From NCBI RefSeq assembly GCF_902459745.1, contig NZ_CABPSJ010000003.1, forward strand, positions 310,001-374,000: 64,000 nucleotides of DNA. Reading direction: 5' to 3'. This stretch comes from Pandoraea communis. Lineage in GTDB: Bacteria; Pseudomonadota; Gammaproteobacteria; Burkholderiales; Burkholderiaceae. Of this stretch, positions 16,302-28,354 are shown piece after piece. A program made the translations under genes and the position numbers. Position 1 is the first letter of the stretch. Every line of letters starts with the position of its first letter. The notes beneath the pieces were generated by a model, which saw nothing but the letters and a program-made list of their open reading frames with translations, had not been told where the DNA came from and ran no database searches.

Positions 16302-19202
16302 ATGAGAGTTGTGCTGCTTGCGTGGGTCGCGGGCGTCTGGTGGCTGCAACAGGCTTCGGCCTTGCCAGGCGGGCGGGTACTCGCTACGGCCATGGGTCTC
16401 GCCGGGGGCGTGTTGTTGGCGTGCGCACTCTGGGCGGTGACACGGAGCGGGCGCGCTGGCGCGGGCGCGTCGACGGACACTGGTGGCGCTGACCCGGCAC
16501 GAAGTGCGGTGTGTGCCGTTCAAGGATGGCGTCAGCGGTGCGTGGTGACAGCGCTTGCGTTGTGTGCGGCGACGCTCGGGTATTCATGGGCGGCGCTTCG
16601 GGCAGAAGTGCGATTGAGCGATCGTTTCTCCACCGTGCTTGAGGGGGAAGACCTGTTGGTCGTCGGCACCGTGGCTGAGCTGCCCGTGTCGGCGGGCGAC
16701 GGACTGCGGTTCGCGTTCGATGTGGAACACGCGTATCTCACTGGCGATGGGTGCGCGTTGCCAGTCATGGAGACGCCGGAAGCAGTGTCCGGGACGCGTG
16801 GCGAGCGACACGATTCGAAGCGCGGAGCGGCGTCGTGCGGGCCAGTGCATGTGCCGGCGCACATCGAACTGGTCTGGCCGGGGCATTCGTTTTTCGGTCG
16901 CCAGAAAGTGGTGCGAGTTGCCGACGTCGGGCAAACGCAAGGGCCTGCCGAGCGTGCGGGTCCGACAGGCCCCGGACGTCCGCGGGCAGGTGAGCGATGG
17001 CAATTGCCCGTGCGACTGACGTCCCCCAGAGGCTTTGCAAACTGGTACGGATTCGACGCCGAATTGATGGCGCTTGCACGGGGCGTCCGTGCGACAGGAT
17101 ATGTGCGCACTTCCTATGGCGGGGGCAGGGCGTCAAACGTAGGCGGCGCACGGCGTCTGCAATCCGGGCCGATGCCGGGATACCGTTTCGCTGCGTGGCG
17201 CGAGCGGCTGCGCGACGACTTTCGGATCGCGCTCGGACCGTCGGCGCGATATGGCGGCGTGTTGATGGCGCTTGCACTGGGAGAGCGTGGCGACATTGCA
17301 GACGACGACTGGCAGGTGTTTGCCGATACGGGGGTGAGTCACTTGCTGGCGATCTCGGGGCTGCACGTATCGCTGGTTGCCGGGGTGTTTGCCGCGCTCG
17401 CCGGCGCGCTGTGGCGTCGGGCATGCGGGAGGCATTTCGGCTTGCCACTATGGTGGCCGGCGCCGAAGGCCGCGGCGGTTGCGGGTCTGCTTGCCGCAGT
17501 GGCATATGGGGCGGTCGCCGGGTGGGGCGTGCCGGTGCGTCGGGCAGTAGGCATGGTGGCGATTCTGGTTCTGGCGCTGCTCAATGGCCGATTCGCTGCG
17601 CCGTCTTACGTGCTGATGTGGGCGCTGGCCGTCATCGTCGCGCTCGATCCGTGGGCCGTGGTCACACCGGGCCTGTGGCTCTCATTCGGCGCAGTCGCCG
17701 CGCTGGTGTTGGCCGCGAGACATCGCGACCGATGGCGGGTAGCACGGCGGCGCGGGGCGTCTGAAGGGGTGCATGCCTCCACTACGCCCGGTGCGCTCAA
17801 TGCGCTGGACGCGTCAGAGGTGTCCCACCGGTCTCTTTCGTCCCTTGCGTCCGAAAGGCCGCTTAGCGCGCGAGACGCTGCGAGCAGCACGCGCAGCATC
17901 GGCGTGTTTGGCCGCTGGCGAGCCGCGGCATTTGCCTCTCTGTGGCAGGCGGCGCGCGCGCAATACGCGGTCACGATAGGACTCGTGCCGTTGACGCTTG
18001 CGTGGTTTGGTGCGGTGCCGTTGCTGGGGCCGTTGGCAAACGCCGTCGCTATTCCGCTGATGACATTGATCGTGACGCCGCTGGCGCTGGCTAGCCTGCT
18101 CTTGCCCGCGACGTTGTCACATTGGGCGTTGGCGCTGGCGCATGCGGTGGTCGTCTGGCTGGCGGATTGGCTCGGCATGCTGGCGGCATTGCCATGGGCC
18201 GTGTGGCGTGCAGGGGTTGCGCCGCCTTGGGCACAGGTGGCGGCGGTCGGCGGTGTGATCGCGTGCCTGATGCCGCTGCCTGTCGGAATGGGAATGCGCA
18301 GGGCGAAGGCTTGGCGGGGTGGTGTTCGCTTCGCGGGTTTTGCGCTGATAGTGCCGGCATGGCTCGCTTCGTCGCCGCGCCCCGGTGCCGAGGCGTTTCG
18401 CGTCACCATGCTCGATGTCGGGCAAGGCAATGCCGTGCTCGTCGAGACGGCAACGCGCACGCTGCTCTTTGACGCCGGCCCGCCGTTGGGACGGCGCAGC
18501 GATGCGGGGCGCCGTGTGATCGTCCCCTATCTCCGGGCGCAGGGTGTCGAGCGGCTCGACCGTTTCGTCGTCAGCCACGCCCACGACGATCACTTTGGCG
18601 GCGCGTTGAGTGTGTTGAGGGCGTATCCGCACGCACAGGTGTTTTCGTCGCTGCCTGCGACGCATCGGGTGCGCCGCGCCGCCGCTGCTCATCGAACTTG
18701 CCTCGCGGGACAGCAGTGGACGTGGGATGGCGTGACGTTCCGGTTTCTGCACCCGGACACTGCGACGTTGCGCGATGGCTGGGGCGGGCGCGTCGGGCCA
18801 AACGGTGTGAGCTGCGTGTTGCGCGTATCGAGCGGGAAGCACAGTGCGCTACTCGCAGCGGACGCCGAAGCACCCCAGGAGCGCACCATGCTGGCGCGCT
18901 TCGGGGCGGATTTGCACTCGGACGTCCTGCTCGTGCCGCATCACGGGAGTTTGACCTCGTCGACGTCCGAATTCGTGGAGGCGGTGTCGCCGGGCCATGT
19001 GGTGTTTCAAACGGGCTATCGGAATCGATTCGGACATCCGAGGCCGGCTGTGGTTGCGCGCTATCGGGCAGCAGGCGCTCGGATTTGGCAAACGGTGGCG
19101 CACGGAGGCGTTCGGTTCTCGATCACCGGAGATGGGATCGAGGCACTGTCCTACCGCGAGCAATACCGCCGGTACTGGCACGCCACTGATCCGGACGTGT
19201 AG
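16302..19202 (+). CDS. comEC: DNA internalisation protein ComEC/Rec2
   Basis: ComEC forms the inner-membrane channel that takes up single-stranded DNA in natural transformation. The 966-residue protein has N-terminal membrane helices, a DUF4131-like OB region, the Competence membrane domain (DTGVSHLLAISGLHVSLVAG near residue 350) and a C-terminal metallo-beta-lactamase domain with VSHAHDDHFGG near residue 760 and a late VPHHGS motif, thought to degrade the non-transported strand. A low-complexity stretch of about 65 residues (about 475-540) interrupts the membrane domain. The presence of an intact gene suggests transformability, though other com genes lie outside the window. Confidence 0.93.
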   Translation: MRVVLLAWVAGVWWLQQASALPGGRVLATAMGLAGGVLLACALWAVTRSGRAGAGASTDTGGADPARSAVCAVQGWRQRCVVTALALCAATLGYSWAALRAEVRLSDRFSTVLEGEDLLVVGTVAELPVSAGDGLRFAFDVEHAYLTGDGCALPVMETPEAVSGTRGERHDSKRGAASCGPVHVPAHIELVWPGHSFFGRQKVVRVADVGQTQGPAERAGPTGPGRPRAGERWQLPVRLTSPRGFANWYGFDAELMALARGVRATGYVRTSYGGGRASNVGGARRLQSGPMPGYRFAAWRERLRDDFRIALGPSARYGGVLMALALGERGDIADDDWQVFADTGVSHLLAISGLHVSLVAGVFAALAGALWRRACGRHFGLPLWWPAPKAAAVAGLLAAVAYGAVAGWGVPVRRAVGMVAILVLALLNGRFAAPSYVLMWALAVIVALDPWAVVTPGLWLSFGAVAALVLAARHRDRWRVARRRGASEGVHASTTPGALNALDASEVSHRSLSSLASERPLSARDAASSTRSIGVFGRWRAAAFASLWQAARAQYAVTIGLVPLTLAWFGAVPLLGPLANAVAIPLMTLIVTPLALASLLLPATLSHWALALAHAVVVWLADWLGMLAALPWAVWRAGVAPPWAQVAAVGGVIACLMPLPVGMGMRRAKAWRGGVRFAGFALIVPAWLASSPRPGAEAFRVTMLDVGQGNAVLVETATRTLLFDAGPPLGRRSDAGRRVIVPYLRAQGVERLDRFVVSHAHDDHFGGALSVLRAYPHAQVFSSLPATHRVRRAAAAHRTCLAGQQWTWDGVTFRFLHPDTATLRDGWGGRVGPNGVSCVLRVSSGKHSALLAADAEAPQERTMLARFGADLHSDVLLVPHHGSLTSSTSEFVEAVSPGHVVFQTGYRNRFGHPRPAVVARYRAAGARIWQTVAHGGVRFSITGDGIEALSYREQYRRYWHATDPDV

Positions 19203-19444
19203 GGGCGGTGCCTGACGGCGCGGGTGTGGGGACGTGGCGCCGGTCCGGCCCAGGTTTCGCGATTCGACTGAAACCTCTACCGGCACTCAATGCACTCGAC
19301 GGGCGGTTCGCTAGAATGGTTCGACAAGTGCCAGACGGCCGGATTGGCCGACAGTGGATTCGGGGGGGGTAGACTGGGCGGGCAGGGGCGGTAGCGTCGC
19401 GCCTTCCGACTCCGGTGAAATTCCCATCGGGCTGGTTTGGCAAC

Positions 19445-20287
19445 ATGAAGAATTCCATGACAAGAGAGATCATCCATTTTTCGCACGGCAATGGCTTCCC
19501 CGCAGGCGTCTATCGCAAGATGCTCGGCGCGTTGGCCGACGAGTACGACGTGCGTGCCATCGACCGTATCGGTCACGACCCGCGCTATCCGGTCACGCCG
19601 GGCTGGCGCTATTTGCGCAACGAGTTGGTCGACACGCTCGAGCGCGAATATCACGGGGAGCCGGTCTGGCTCGTCGGGCATTCGCTCGGCGGCTTCCTGA
19701 GCCTCATGGCTGCGCTCAAGGCACCACAGTGCGTGCGGGGCGTGGTGATGATCGATTCCCCCATCGTTACGCCGGGGTGGCGCACGCAAATGCTGCGGCT
19801 GGGGATGCTCACCGGACTTTACGAACGGCTCTCGCCTGCCGGCGTGACCAAGCGGCGCCGCGATCGCTGGCCCGACTGGGAGGCGGCATGGCGGCATTTC
19901 GCCAGCAAGCCGGTGTTTGCCAATTGGGATCCGGACGTGCTGCGCGACTACATCGATTGCGGCACCTTGCCGACGGGGGAGGGCGAGGCCCGGCGTCTGG
20001 CATTCGCCCGCGAAATCGAATATCGAATCTATCTGACGCTGCCGCCGCAGCTTGCCGCACGGGCCATGCGCGGCGTGCCGGTGCCGGTCGGCTTTCTGGC
20101 AGGTACCGAATCGCGCGAGTTGCGGCAGGCGGGAATCGGGGCGACGCGGCGTATCGTGGGCACTCATCTGCGTTATGTCCACGGCACCCATCTCTTTCCG
20201 ATGGAGCACCCGCTGGAGACCGCAGCGGCGGTGCGCGACATGCTCGCGGAGCTGCGCGGCGAACACCGGCACCCGCTCGCGGCATGA
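19445..20287 (+). CDS. Alpha/beta hydrolase
   Basis: The protein (280 residues) has the alpha/beta-hydrolase fold: an HGNGFPAG oxyanion strand near the N-terminus, the nucleophile elbow GHSLGG near residue 80 and a late catalytic His in GTHLFPMEHP. The substrate is unknown; it could be an esterase or lipase. An in-frame GTG at 19415 and a second ATG at 19457 are alternative starts; I prefer 19445 since the conserved part starts at REIIHFSHG. It stands upstream of pyrG on the same strand, with a pyrG promoter between. Confidence 0.8.
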   Translation: MKNSMTREIIHFSHGNGFPAGVYRKMLGALADEYDVRAIDRIGHDPRYPVTPGWRYLRNELVDTLEREYHGEPVWLVGHSLGGFLSLMAALKAPQCVRGVVMIDSPIVTPGWRTQMLRLGMLTGLYERLSPAGVTKRRRDRWPDWEAAWRHFASKPVFANWDPDVLRDYIDCGTLPTGEGEARRLAFAREIEYRIYLTLPPQLAARAMRGVPVPVGFLAGTESRELRQAGIGATRRIVGTHLRYVHGTHLFPMEHPLETAAAVRDMLAELRGEHRHPLAA

Positions 20288-22126
<1,839 letters not shown>

Positions 22127-22162
22127 GACTGAGCTGCCGCGAGCGAGAGACAAGGAGTTCCC

Positions 22163-23017
22163 ATGAAACTGTGCGGTTTCGACGTTGGCCTGGATAAGCC
22201 GTTTTTCCTGATCGCAGGCACCTGCGTCGTCGAGTCGGAGCAAATGACCATCGACGTCGCGGGGCAGCTCAAGGAAATGACGAGCGCGCTCGGCATCCCG
22301 TTCATTTACAAGTCGTCGTTCGACAAGGCGAATCGCAGTTCGGGCAAGTCGTATCGCGGCCCTGGGCGCGAGGCTGGCCTGAAGATTCTCGAGGAAGTGC
22401 GCCGTCAACTCGGCGTGCCGGTGCTGACCGATGTGCACACCGAAGAAGACGTGGCCGTGGCCGCGCCCATCGTCGATGTGCTGCAAACGCCTGCGTTCCT
22501 GTGCCGTCAGACGGATTTCATCCGTGCCTGCGCCCAGTCCGGCAAGCCGGTGAACATCAAGAAGGGGCAGTTTCTCGCGCCGCACGACATGATCAACGTC
22601 ATCGACAAGGCCCGCGACGCCGCGCGTGAAGCCGGTCTGCCCGATGACGTGTTCATGGCCTGCGAGCGAGGTGTCTCGTTCGGCTACAACAATCTGGTTT
22701 CGGACATGCGCTCGCTCGCGATCATGCGCGAGACCAGGGCGCCGGTCGTGTTCGACGCAACGCATTCGGTACAACTGCCGGGCGGTCAGGGCACCAGTTC
22801 GGGCGGCCAGCGCGAGTTCGTGCCGGTGCTGTCGCGTGCGGCCGTGGCCGTGGGCGTGTCGGGCCTGTTCATGGAAACACACCCGGACCCGGCCTGCGCC
22901 CTTTCGGACGGCCCCAATGCCGTGCCGCTCGGACGCATGCGAGAACTGCTCACCACGCTCAAGACGATTGACGCGGCGGTGAAGCAGGGTGAGTTTCTGG
23001 AAAATCATTTCAACTGA
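22163..23017 (+). CDS. kdsA: 3-deoxy-8-phosphooctulonate synthase
   Basis: KdsA condenses phosphoenolpyruvate with arabinose 5-phosphate to Kdo 8-phosphate for the lipopolysaccharide core. The 284-residue TIM-barrel protein shows the family motifs: IAGTCVVES (IAGPCVIES in many), [27 protein letters not shown] and [13 protein letters not shown] clear AAGGAG lies before the ATG at 22163. It follows pyrG closely and is likely cotranscribed with it. Confidence 0.96.
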   Translation: MKLCGFDVGLDKPFFLIAGTCVVESEQMTIDVAGQLKEMTSALGIPFIYKSSFDKANRSSGKSYRGPGREAGLKILEEVRRQLGVPVLTDVHTEEDVAVAAPIVDVLQTPAFLCRQTDFIRACAQSGKPVNIKKGQFLAPHDMINVIDKARDAAREAGLPDDVFMACERGVSFGYNNLVSDMRSLAIMRETRAPVVFDATHSVQLPGGQGTSSGGQREFVPVLSRAAVAVGVSGLFMETHPDPACALSDGPNAVPLGRMRELLTTLKTIDAAVKQGEFLENHFN

Positions 23018-23132
23018 AGTTCGGCCGGTGTGCGCAGAAGTGCGGCATCGGTGCCCACGTCAGGATTCGGCGCATGCGCCCGACGTGCGCGCGGCATGTG
23101 ACGGGCTGCGGCGCGATGCAGGTTCCCTTTAG

Positions 23133-24446
<1,314 letters not shown>

Positions 24447-24456
24447 TTCCGTTTCC

Positions 24457-24499
24457 CCGGGAAGCTGAGCCCCGCCTCCGGTCGGGACGCACTTCCCGG
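24457..24499 (+). promoter_or_regulatory. Hairpin between eno and ftsB
   Basis: CCGGGAAG (24457-24464) and CTTCCCGG (24492-24499) are perfect 8-bp arms around a GC-rich loop. There is no T tract, so it is more likely an RNA-processing or stability element than a terminator. Confidence 0.35.
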
Positions 24500-24519
24500 A
24501 ATTCTTGCCAGGCGAAAGC

Positions 24520-24951
24520 ATGCGAATGGTGACATTGGTACTGGTGCTGCTTCTGGCGGCCATCCAGTATCCGCTCTGGTTCGGCCACGGTGGTTGGTTG
24601 TACGTGCACGAACTGCGCGACGAGTTGAGCGCCGAACAGCAAAAGAACGAGCAGTTGAAGGAACGTAACGATCGCCTTGCCGGCGAAGTGCAGGATTTGC
24701 AGGAAGGCACGGCGGCGATCGAGGAACGCGCTCGTTTCGAGCTGGGCATGGTCAAGGACGGCGAAGTGTTCGTGCAGTTCGTCGCACCCGACGGCACTGG
24801 TGGTCCGCAGGCGGCATCCGGCGCCGATGCGCCGCTGGTGTCGTCGACCGAGCCGGCGCACAAGTCGGTCGCGGCTGCCCCGCCTGCCGCTACGCCATCG
24901 TCGCAAACGAAGGGCAAGGCGCAGTCGGCGCACAAGACTCAGCATCACTGA
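24520..24951 (+). CDS. ftsB: Cell-division protein FtsB
   Basis: FtsB joins FtsL and FtsQ in the divisome and helps activate septal peptidoglycan synthesis. The 143-residue protein has a short cytoplasmic N-terminus, one membrane helix (about 4-22), and a periplasmic coiled coil ([20 protein letters not shown]), followed by the conserved [15 protein letters not shown] segment. The last 45 residues are Ala/Ser/Pro-rich and likely disordered, longer than in E. coli. The ATG at 24520 is chosen over one 15 bases upstream because it gives a short N-terminal tail. It follows eno as in other proteobacteria. Confidence 0.93.
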   Translation: MRMVTLVLVLLLAAIQYPLWFGHGGWLYVHELRDELSAEQQKNEQLKERNDRLAGEVQDLQEGTAAIEERARFELGMVKDGEVFVQFVAPDGTGGPQAASGADAPLVSSTEPAHKSVAAAPPAATPSSQTKGKAQSAHKTQHH

Positions 24952-24984
24952 TCGTCGCTGGCATGATGTGCGAACGGTAAAACG

Positions 24985-25015
24985 AAAAGGCGTTCCCTCG
25001 GGAACGCCTTTTTTA
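24985..25015 (+). terminator. Terminator after ftsB
   Basis: AAAAGGCGTTCCC (24985-24997) and GGGAACGCCTTTT (25000-25012) form a 13-bp stem with a 2-base apparent loop, followed by a T run. It also lies near the end of the convergent gene at 25034, so it may act in both directions. Confidence 0.9.
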
Positions 25016-25033
25016 TTTCATGCACGGTGTCGC

Positions 25034-25465
25034 TCAGAAGCCGATGCCGATGCCAACCGACGAGCGCGGGCCATACCATCCGGGGCCGTACCAGCCTGGC
25101 CCATACCAGCCGGGGCCGTACCACCCAGGGCTTCCCCAGCCGCCATAGAAGTAGGCGTTGCTGTTATAGCTGCGCATGGCGTCGTCAAACGCGCGTTGTG
25201 CGCGTTCGCGCTCGATGGCCGTTTCCTGCTCGTCGTAGATGCGCTTGTTCAGGCGTGTCAGGTCTTGTTTCTGCGCTTCGGTCAATGCAGGGGCGTCTTG
25301 CGTCTGCGGAAGACGCGCCGCCGGCGCGTCAGGGGGCGGTATTTGCAACGGCGCGCAGCCGGCGACGAGCATCAGCGCCGATGCGCCGAGCGCGCCGGTG
25401 ACTGACCGAATTCGCCGGACGCGCAGCGAACCGGCGGCGTGTGCGTTGGGAGCGAGTCGCGACAT
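25034..25465 (-). CDS. Lipoprotein with C-terminal WYGPG repeats
   Basis: The function is unknown. The 143-residue protein has a lipoprotein signal peptide ending LMLVAGC (lipidated Cys at residue 37), a Pro-rich stretch, a charged helix (about 60-95, TRLNKRIYDEQETAIERERA) and a C-terminal stretch of near-perfect WYGPG pentads encoded by 15-bp repeats (about 25069-25129), ending in a GIGIGF tail. The ATG at 25465 places the signal peptide correctly; the longer frame starting at 25672 does not. The two ends suggest a lipid-anchored protein with an aromatic, flexible tail. Confidence 0.75.
   Translation of the reverse strand: MSRLAPNAHAAGSLRVRRIRSVTGALGASALMLVAGCAPLQIPPPDAPAARLPQTQDAPALTEAQKQDLTRLNKRIYDEQETAIERERAQRAFDDAMRSYNSNAYFYGGWGSPGWYGPGWYGPGWYGPGWYGPRSSVGIGIGF
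25069..25129 (-). repeat. 15-bp tandem repeat coding WYGPG
   Basis: About four 15-bp units differing by a few bases encode consecutive WYGPG pentads in the lipoprotein at 25034-25465. Such short repeats can expand or contract by slippage, so copy number may vary between strains. Confidence 0.75.
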
Positions 25466-25575
25466 GAACGAATCCCCGTGGATTGGCAGCGCAGCAGTGA
25501 GACCGAAGGCCTCATGACATGACGTGAGATTCACCGGCACGCGGGTCGTTCCGCGCCCGGCGATCTCAACGCCTC

Positions 25576-26511
25576 TCAATGCTGCACGGACGGTGCGGTG
25601 TGCGGCTGCTCGGCAAAAAGCTGCGCCGCATCCACCTTGTCGAAATGATAGGTCTGGCGGCAGAATTCGCACGCCACTTCGACGTTTGGACGCTCGTCGA
25701 ACACGCTCATGACCTCCGCCTCACCTAGCGTACGCAGCATGTTGGCGACCCGCTCGCGCGAGCAAGTGCAGCGAAACGACGCGACTTGCGGCTCGAATAC
25801 ACGTACCGTTTCTTCCCAGAACAGGCGATGCAGCAGCGTTTCCCGATCGGTACTCAGCATTTCGTCGCGCTTGAGTGTGTTACCCAACTGACAGACGCGA
25901 TTCCAGGTGTCCTCATCGAACTCGGGGGCCAGCTCGGCGCCGGCCCCTGCCGTACCGCCATGCCCCGGCAGCTTCTGCAACAGAATCCCGACCGTGTGGT
26001 TGTCGTCCGATGCCAGCCACAGGCGCGTATCGAGTTGCTCCGAATGGTGCATGTAGTGCTCGAGTACCGATGCCATGTCGGGCAGGGGGCCATGTTCGTC
26101 GGACAGCGGCACGATGCCTTGATACGGTTGCTGGCCCGGTTGTTTGACGCGGGGGTCGAGCGTGATGGCGAAGTGCGCATGGCCATTGACGTTGACGAGC
26201 GACTTGAGCGTCGCATCTTCAGGAATCTCGCCGCTGTACTTCGCCGTGGCGCGCATCGTCAGGTCGGCGTTGCATTCGACCACGATCATGGTGACGGGGC
26301 CGTCGCCGTGCAGTTGCAGAATCAGGGCGCCGTCGAATTTGACGTTGGCCGTGAGCAGCGCCGCTGCAGCCATCATTTCACCGAGCAGATGGCGTATCGG
26401 CAGCGGGTAGTCATGGCGCTCCAGCACCGCGCGCCAGGTGGCGTCGAGGCTGACGTATTCACCGCGCACCGGGGCGGCGTCGAACATGAATTTCTGAAGT
26501 TGATCGGACAC
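25576..26511 (-). CDS. hslO: Redox-regulated chaperone Hsp33
   Basis: Hsp33 is a cytoplasmic holdase switched on by oxidation and heat. The 311-residue protein has the N-terminal substrate-binding domain and the C-terminal zinc switch with CTC and CEFC (ligands in RCTCSRERV and VACEFCRQTYHF). The GTG at 26511 (VSDQLQKFMFDAAPVRG) with AGGA upstream fits the family; a longer frame to 26667 adds a non-conserved tail. It lies between a lipoprotein gene and a gamma carbonic anhydrase gene. Confidence 0.94.
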   Translation of the reverse strand: MSDQLQKFMFDAAPVRGEYVSLDATWRAVLERHDYPLPIRHLLGEMMAAAALLTANVKFDGALILQLHGDGPVTMIVVECNADLTMRATAKYSGEIPEDATLKSLVNVNGHAHFAITLDPRVKQPGQQPYQGIVPLSDEHGPLPDMASVLEHYMHHSEQLDTRLWLASDDNHTVGILLQKLPGHGGTAGAGAELAPEFDEDTWNRVCQLGNTLKRDEMLSTDRETLLHRLFWEETVRVFEPQVASFRCTCSRERVANMLRTLGEAEVMSVFDERPNVEVACEFCRQTYHFDKVDAAQLFAEQPHTAPSVQH

Positions 26512-26727
26512 GGTTGAATTCCTGAAAAATGCGGCAACGGCGGTCAATATGGCGAGTGGCGGTGTAGGGAACAAAAACCGCACGAACGGGCCAGATGTCG
26601 CACAAAAAGCCGGTGATTGGCGCGTTAATGTTGCGTTATTTGGGGGCGCGCACCGCATTTTCAACACGTCGGGCAGCCCAGGCCCGTGCGCCGGGCCGCC
26701 GGCGCGCGTTGGCGCCGGTGGTTCGCA

Positions 26728-27252
26728 TCAGCCGATGCGCACCAGTTGTTCCTTGAAGACCTGACGGCGTGTCGCGTAGACGTCCGCGTTGCGCTTCAGG
26801 TTGGCGACTTCCTCATCGGTCAGCTCGCGTACGACCTTGGCGGGCACGCCCAGAATCAGGGAGCGGTCGGGGAAGGTCTTGCGTTCGGTGACCAGCGCCC
26901 CTGCGCCCACCAGACTGTCGCGGCCGATGACTGCGCCATTGAGCAGCACGGCCTGAATGCCGATCAGCGAGTTCTCGCCCACCGTACAGCCGTGCAGCAT
27001 TGCCTGATGGCCGATGCTTACGCCGTTGGCCAGCGTGAGCGGATAGCCCGGGTCGGCATGCAGGACGGCACCTTCCTGTACGTTCGTGCCCACACCGACC
27101 TTGATCGGCTCGTTGTCGCCGCGGATCGCCACCCCGGGCCAAACGCTGCTGTTCTCTGCGAGGATCACCTCGCCGATGATGGTGGCAGTGTCGGCCACGA
27201 AAGCACTCTCGTGGATCTGCGGGGTCTTGTCTCCAAGTTTATAGATCGGCAT
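26728..27252 (-). CDS. Gamma carbonic anhydrase family protein
   Basis: The 174-residue protein is a left-handed parallel beta-helix of hexapeptide repeats (GEVILAENSSVWPGVAIRGD onward) like YrdA and gamma-class carbonic anhydrases. The three zinc ligands His65, His82 and His87 (VLHADPG, SIGHQAMLHG) are present. Many such homologues lack measurable carbonic anhydrase activity, so the reaction is not assured. It starts at the ATG at 27252, MPIYKLGDKTPQIHESAFV, and is divergent from the DUF455 gene 49 bp away. Confidence 0.88.
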   Translation of the reverse strand: MPIYKLGDKTPQIHESAFVADTATIIGEVILAENSSVWPGVAIRGDNEPIKVGVGTNVQEGAVLHADPGYPLTLANGVSIGHQAMLHGCTVGENSLIGIQAVLLNGAVIGRDSLVGAGALVTERKTFPDRSLILGVPAKVVRELTDEEVANLKRNADVYATRRQVFKEQLVRIG

Positions 27253-27301
27253 AGCGGCTTCGGTTCGCGGTTAAAATCGACGAAATAGCTATTGTAACGT
27301 C

Positions 27302-28273
27302 ATGGCCGACTTCACTCCCGCGCCCGGCGGCGATACCGCCTGCAACGCCTTCTCCGGCAGTTCCACCCAACACGTCCCGTCTGGCGACGCCTCCTACGCG
27401 CCCAATTGTGCCCGCGAGCGCGCGCTCGGCCTTCTGCGCCTGTGCGATCCGTATCAGAAGGCTGAGGGCGTGGCGGCGCTTCGCGATGCCGTGCGCGAAG
27501 GCGCCGCGCACTGGCGCCCCGAACGGCGCTTCGATGCGGCTGAAGCCGCTGAAGTGAACGGGGTGGCGAGGGCGTCCGATCCGGCTGGCGAGGCCGAAGC
27601 GCACGATGCGGGCATTCCGGGACGTCCGGCATTACCCCGGTTGGTGTCTCCACGTGAGCTGAAGCACCGCGCTGTCACGTCGGTGGAGGGACGCGCCGCT
27701 TTGCTGCACGCGCTCGCCCATATCGAATTTAACGCGATCAATCTCGCGCTCGACGCCCTATGGCGCTTCGATGGCCTGCCTGCCGCGTATTACGACGACT
27801 GGCTGCGGGTCGCCGCAGAGGAGGCGTATCACTTCACGCTGCTCTCGACGCATCTGAAATCGTTAGGCGATGCCTACGCCTACGGATGCTTCCCGGCGCA
27901 CGACGGTCTGTGGGAGATGGCGCGCAGGACGTCCGGCGACTGGCTGGCGCGTCTCGCCCTGGTGCCGCGTACGCTGGAGGCGCGCGGATTGGACGCCAGT
28001 CCGCCGATCAAGGCGAAGCTGGCCAGCGCAGGCGACGCTGCCGGTGCGGCCATTCTCGACATCATTCTGCGCGACGAAATCGGGCATGTCGCCATCGGTA
28101 ACCGTTGGTATCGCTGGGGCTGCGAGCGCGCCGGATGCGATCCCATCGAGACGTATTCCCGGCTGGCCGTCCAGTACCGTGCGCCGCGTCTGCGAGGACC
28201 GTTCAATCTGGAGGCGCGCCGGGCGGCGGGCTTCGACGATGACGAACTCGCGGCCCTTCAGGCGAGCGAGTGA
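27302..28273 (+). CDS. DUF455 ferritin-like protein
   Basis: This 323-residue protein belongs to the DUF455 family, a helical ferritin-like fold of unknown function. Candidate di-iron ligands lie in HIEFNAINLALDALW (about 140), AAEEAYHFTLLSTHL (about 172) and DEIGHVAIGN (about 260). A low-complexity N-terminal part of about 35 residues precedes the conserved core. It could oxidise or hydroxylate a substrate or store iron. The start ATG at 27302 is supported by its distance from the divergent gene and by length. Confidence 0.75.
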   Translation: MADFTPAPGGDTACNAFSGSSTQHVPSGDASYAPNCARERALGLLRLCDPYQKAEGVAALRDAVREGAAHWRPERRFDAAEAAEVNGVARASDPAGEAEAHDAGIPGRPALPRLVSPRELKHRAVTSVEGRAALLHALAHIEFNAINLALDALWRFDGLPAAYYDDWLRVAAEEAYHFTLLSTHLKSLGDAYAYGCFPAHDGLWEMARRTSGDWLARLALVPRTLEARGLDASPPIKAKLASAGDAAGAAILDIILRDEIGHVAIGNRWYRWGCERAGCDPIETYSRLAVQYRAPRLRGPFNLEARRAAGFDDDELAALQASE

Positions 28274-28354
28274 CGGCGCAGTCGATGCACCAATTTTGAA
28301 GCCGATATACTCGGCGTTCCCCAATCCTTTCGCTCTTCACTATCCGCCAGCGTC

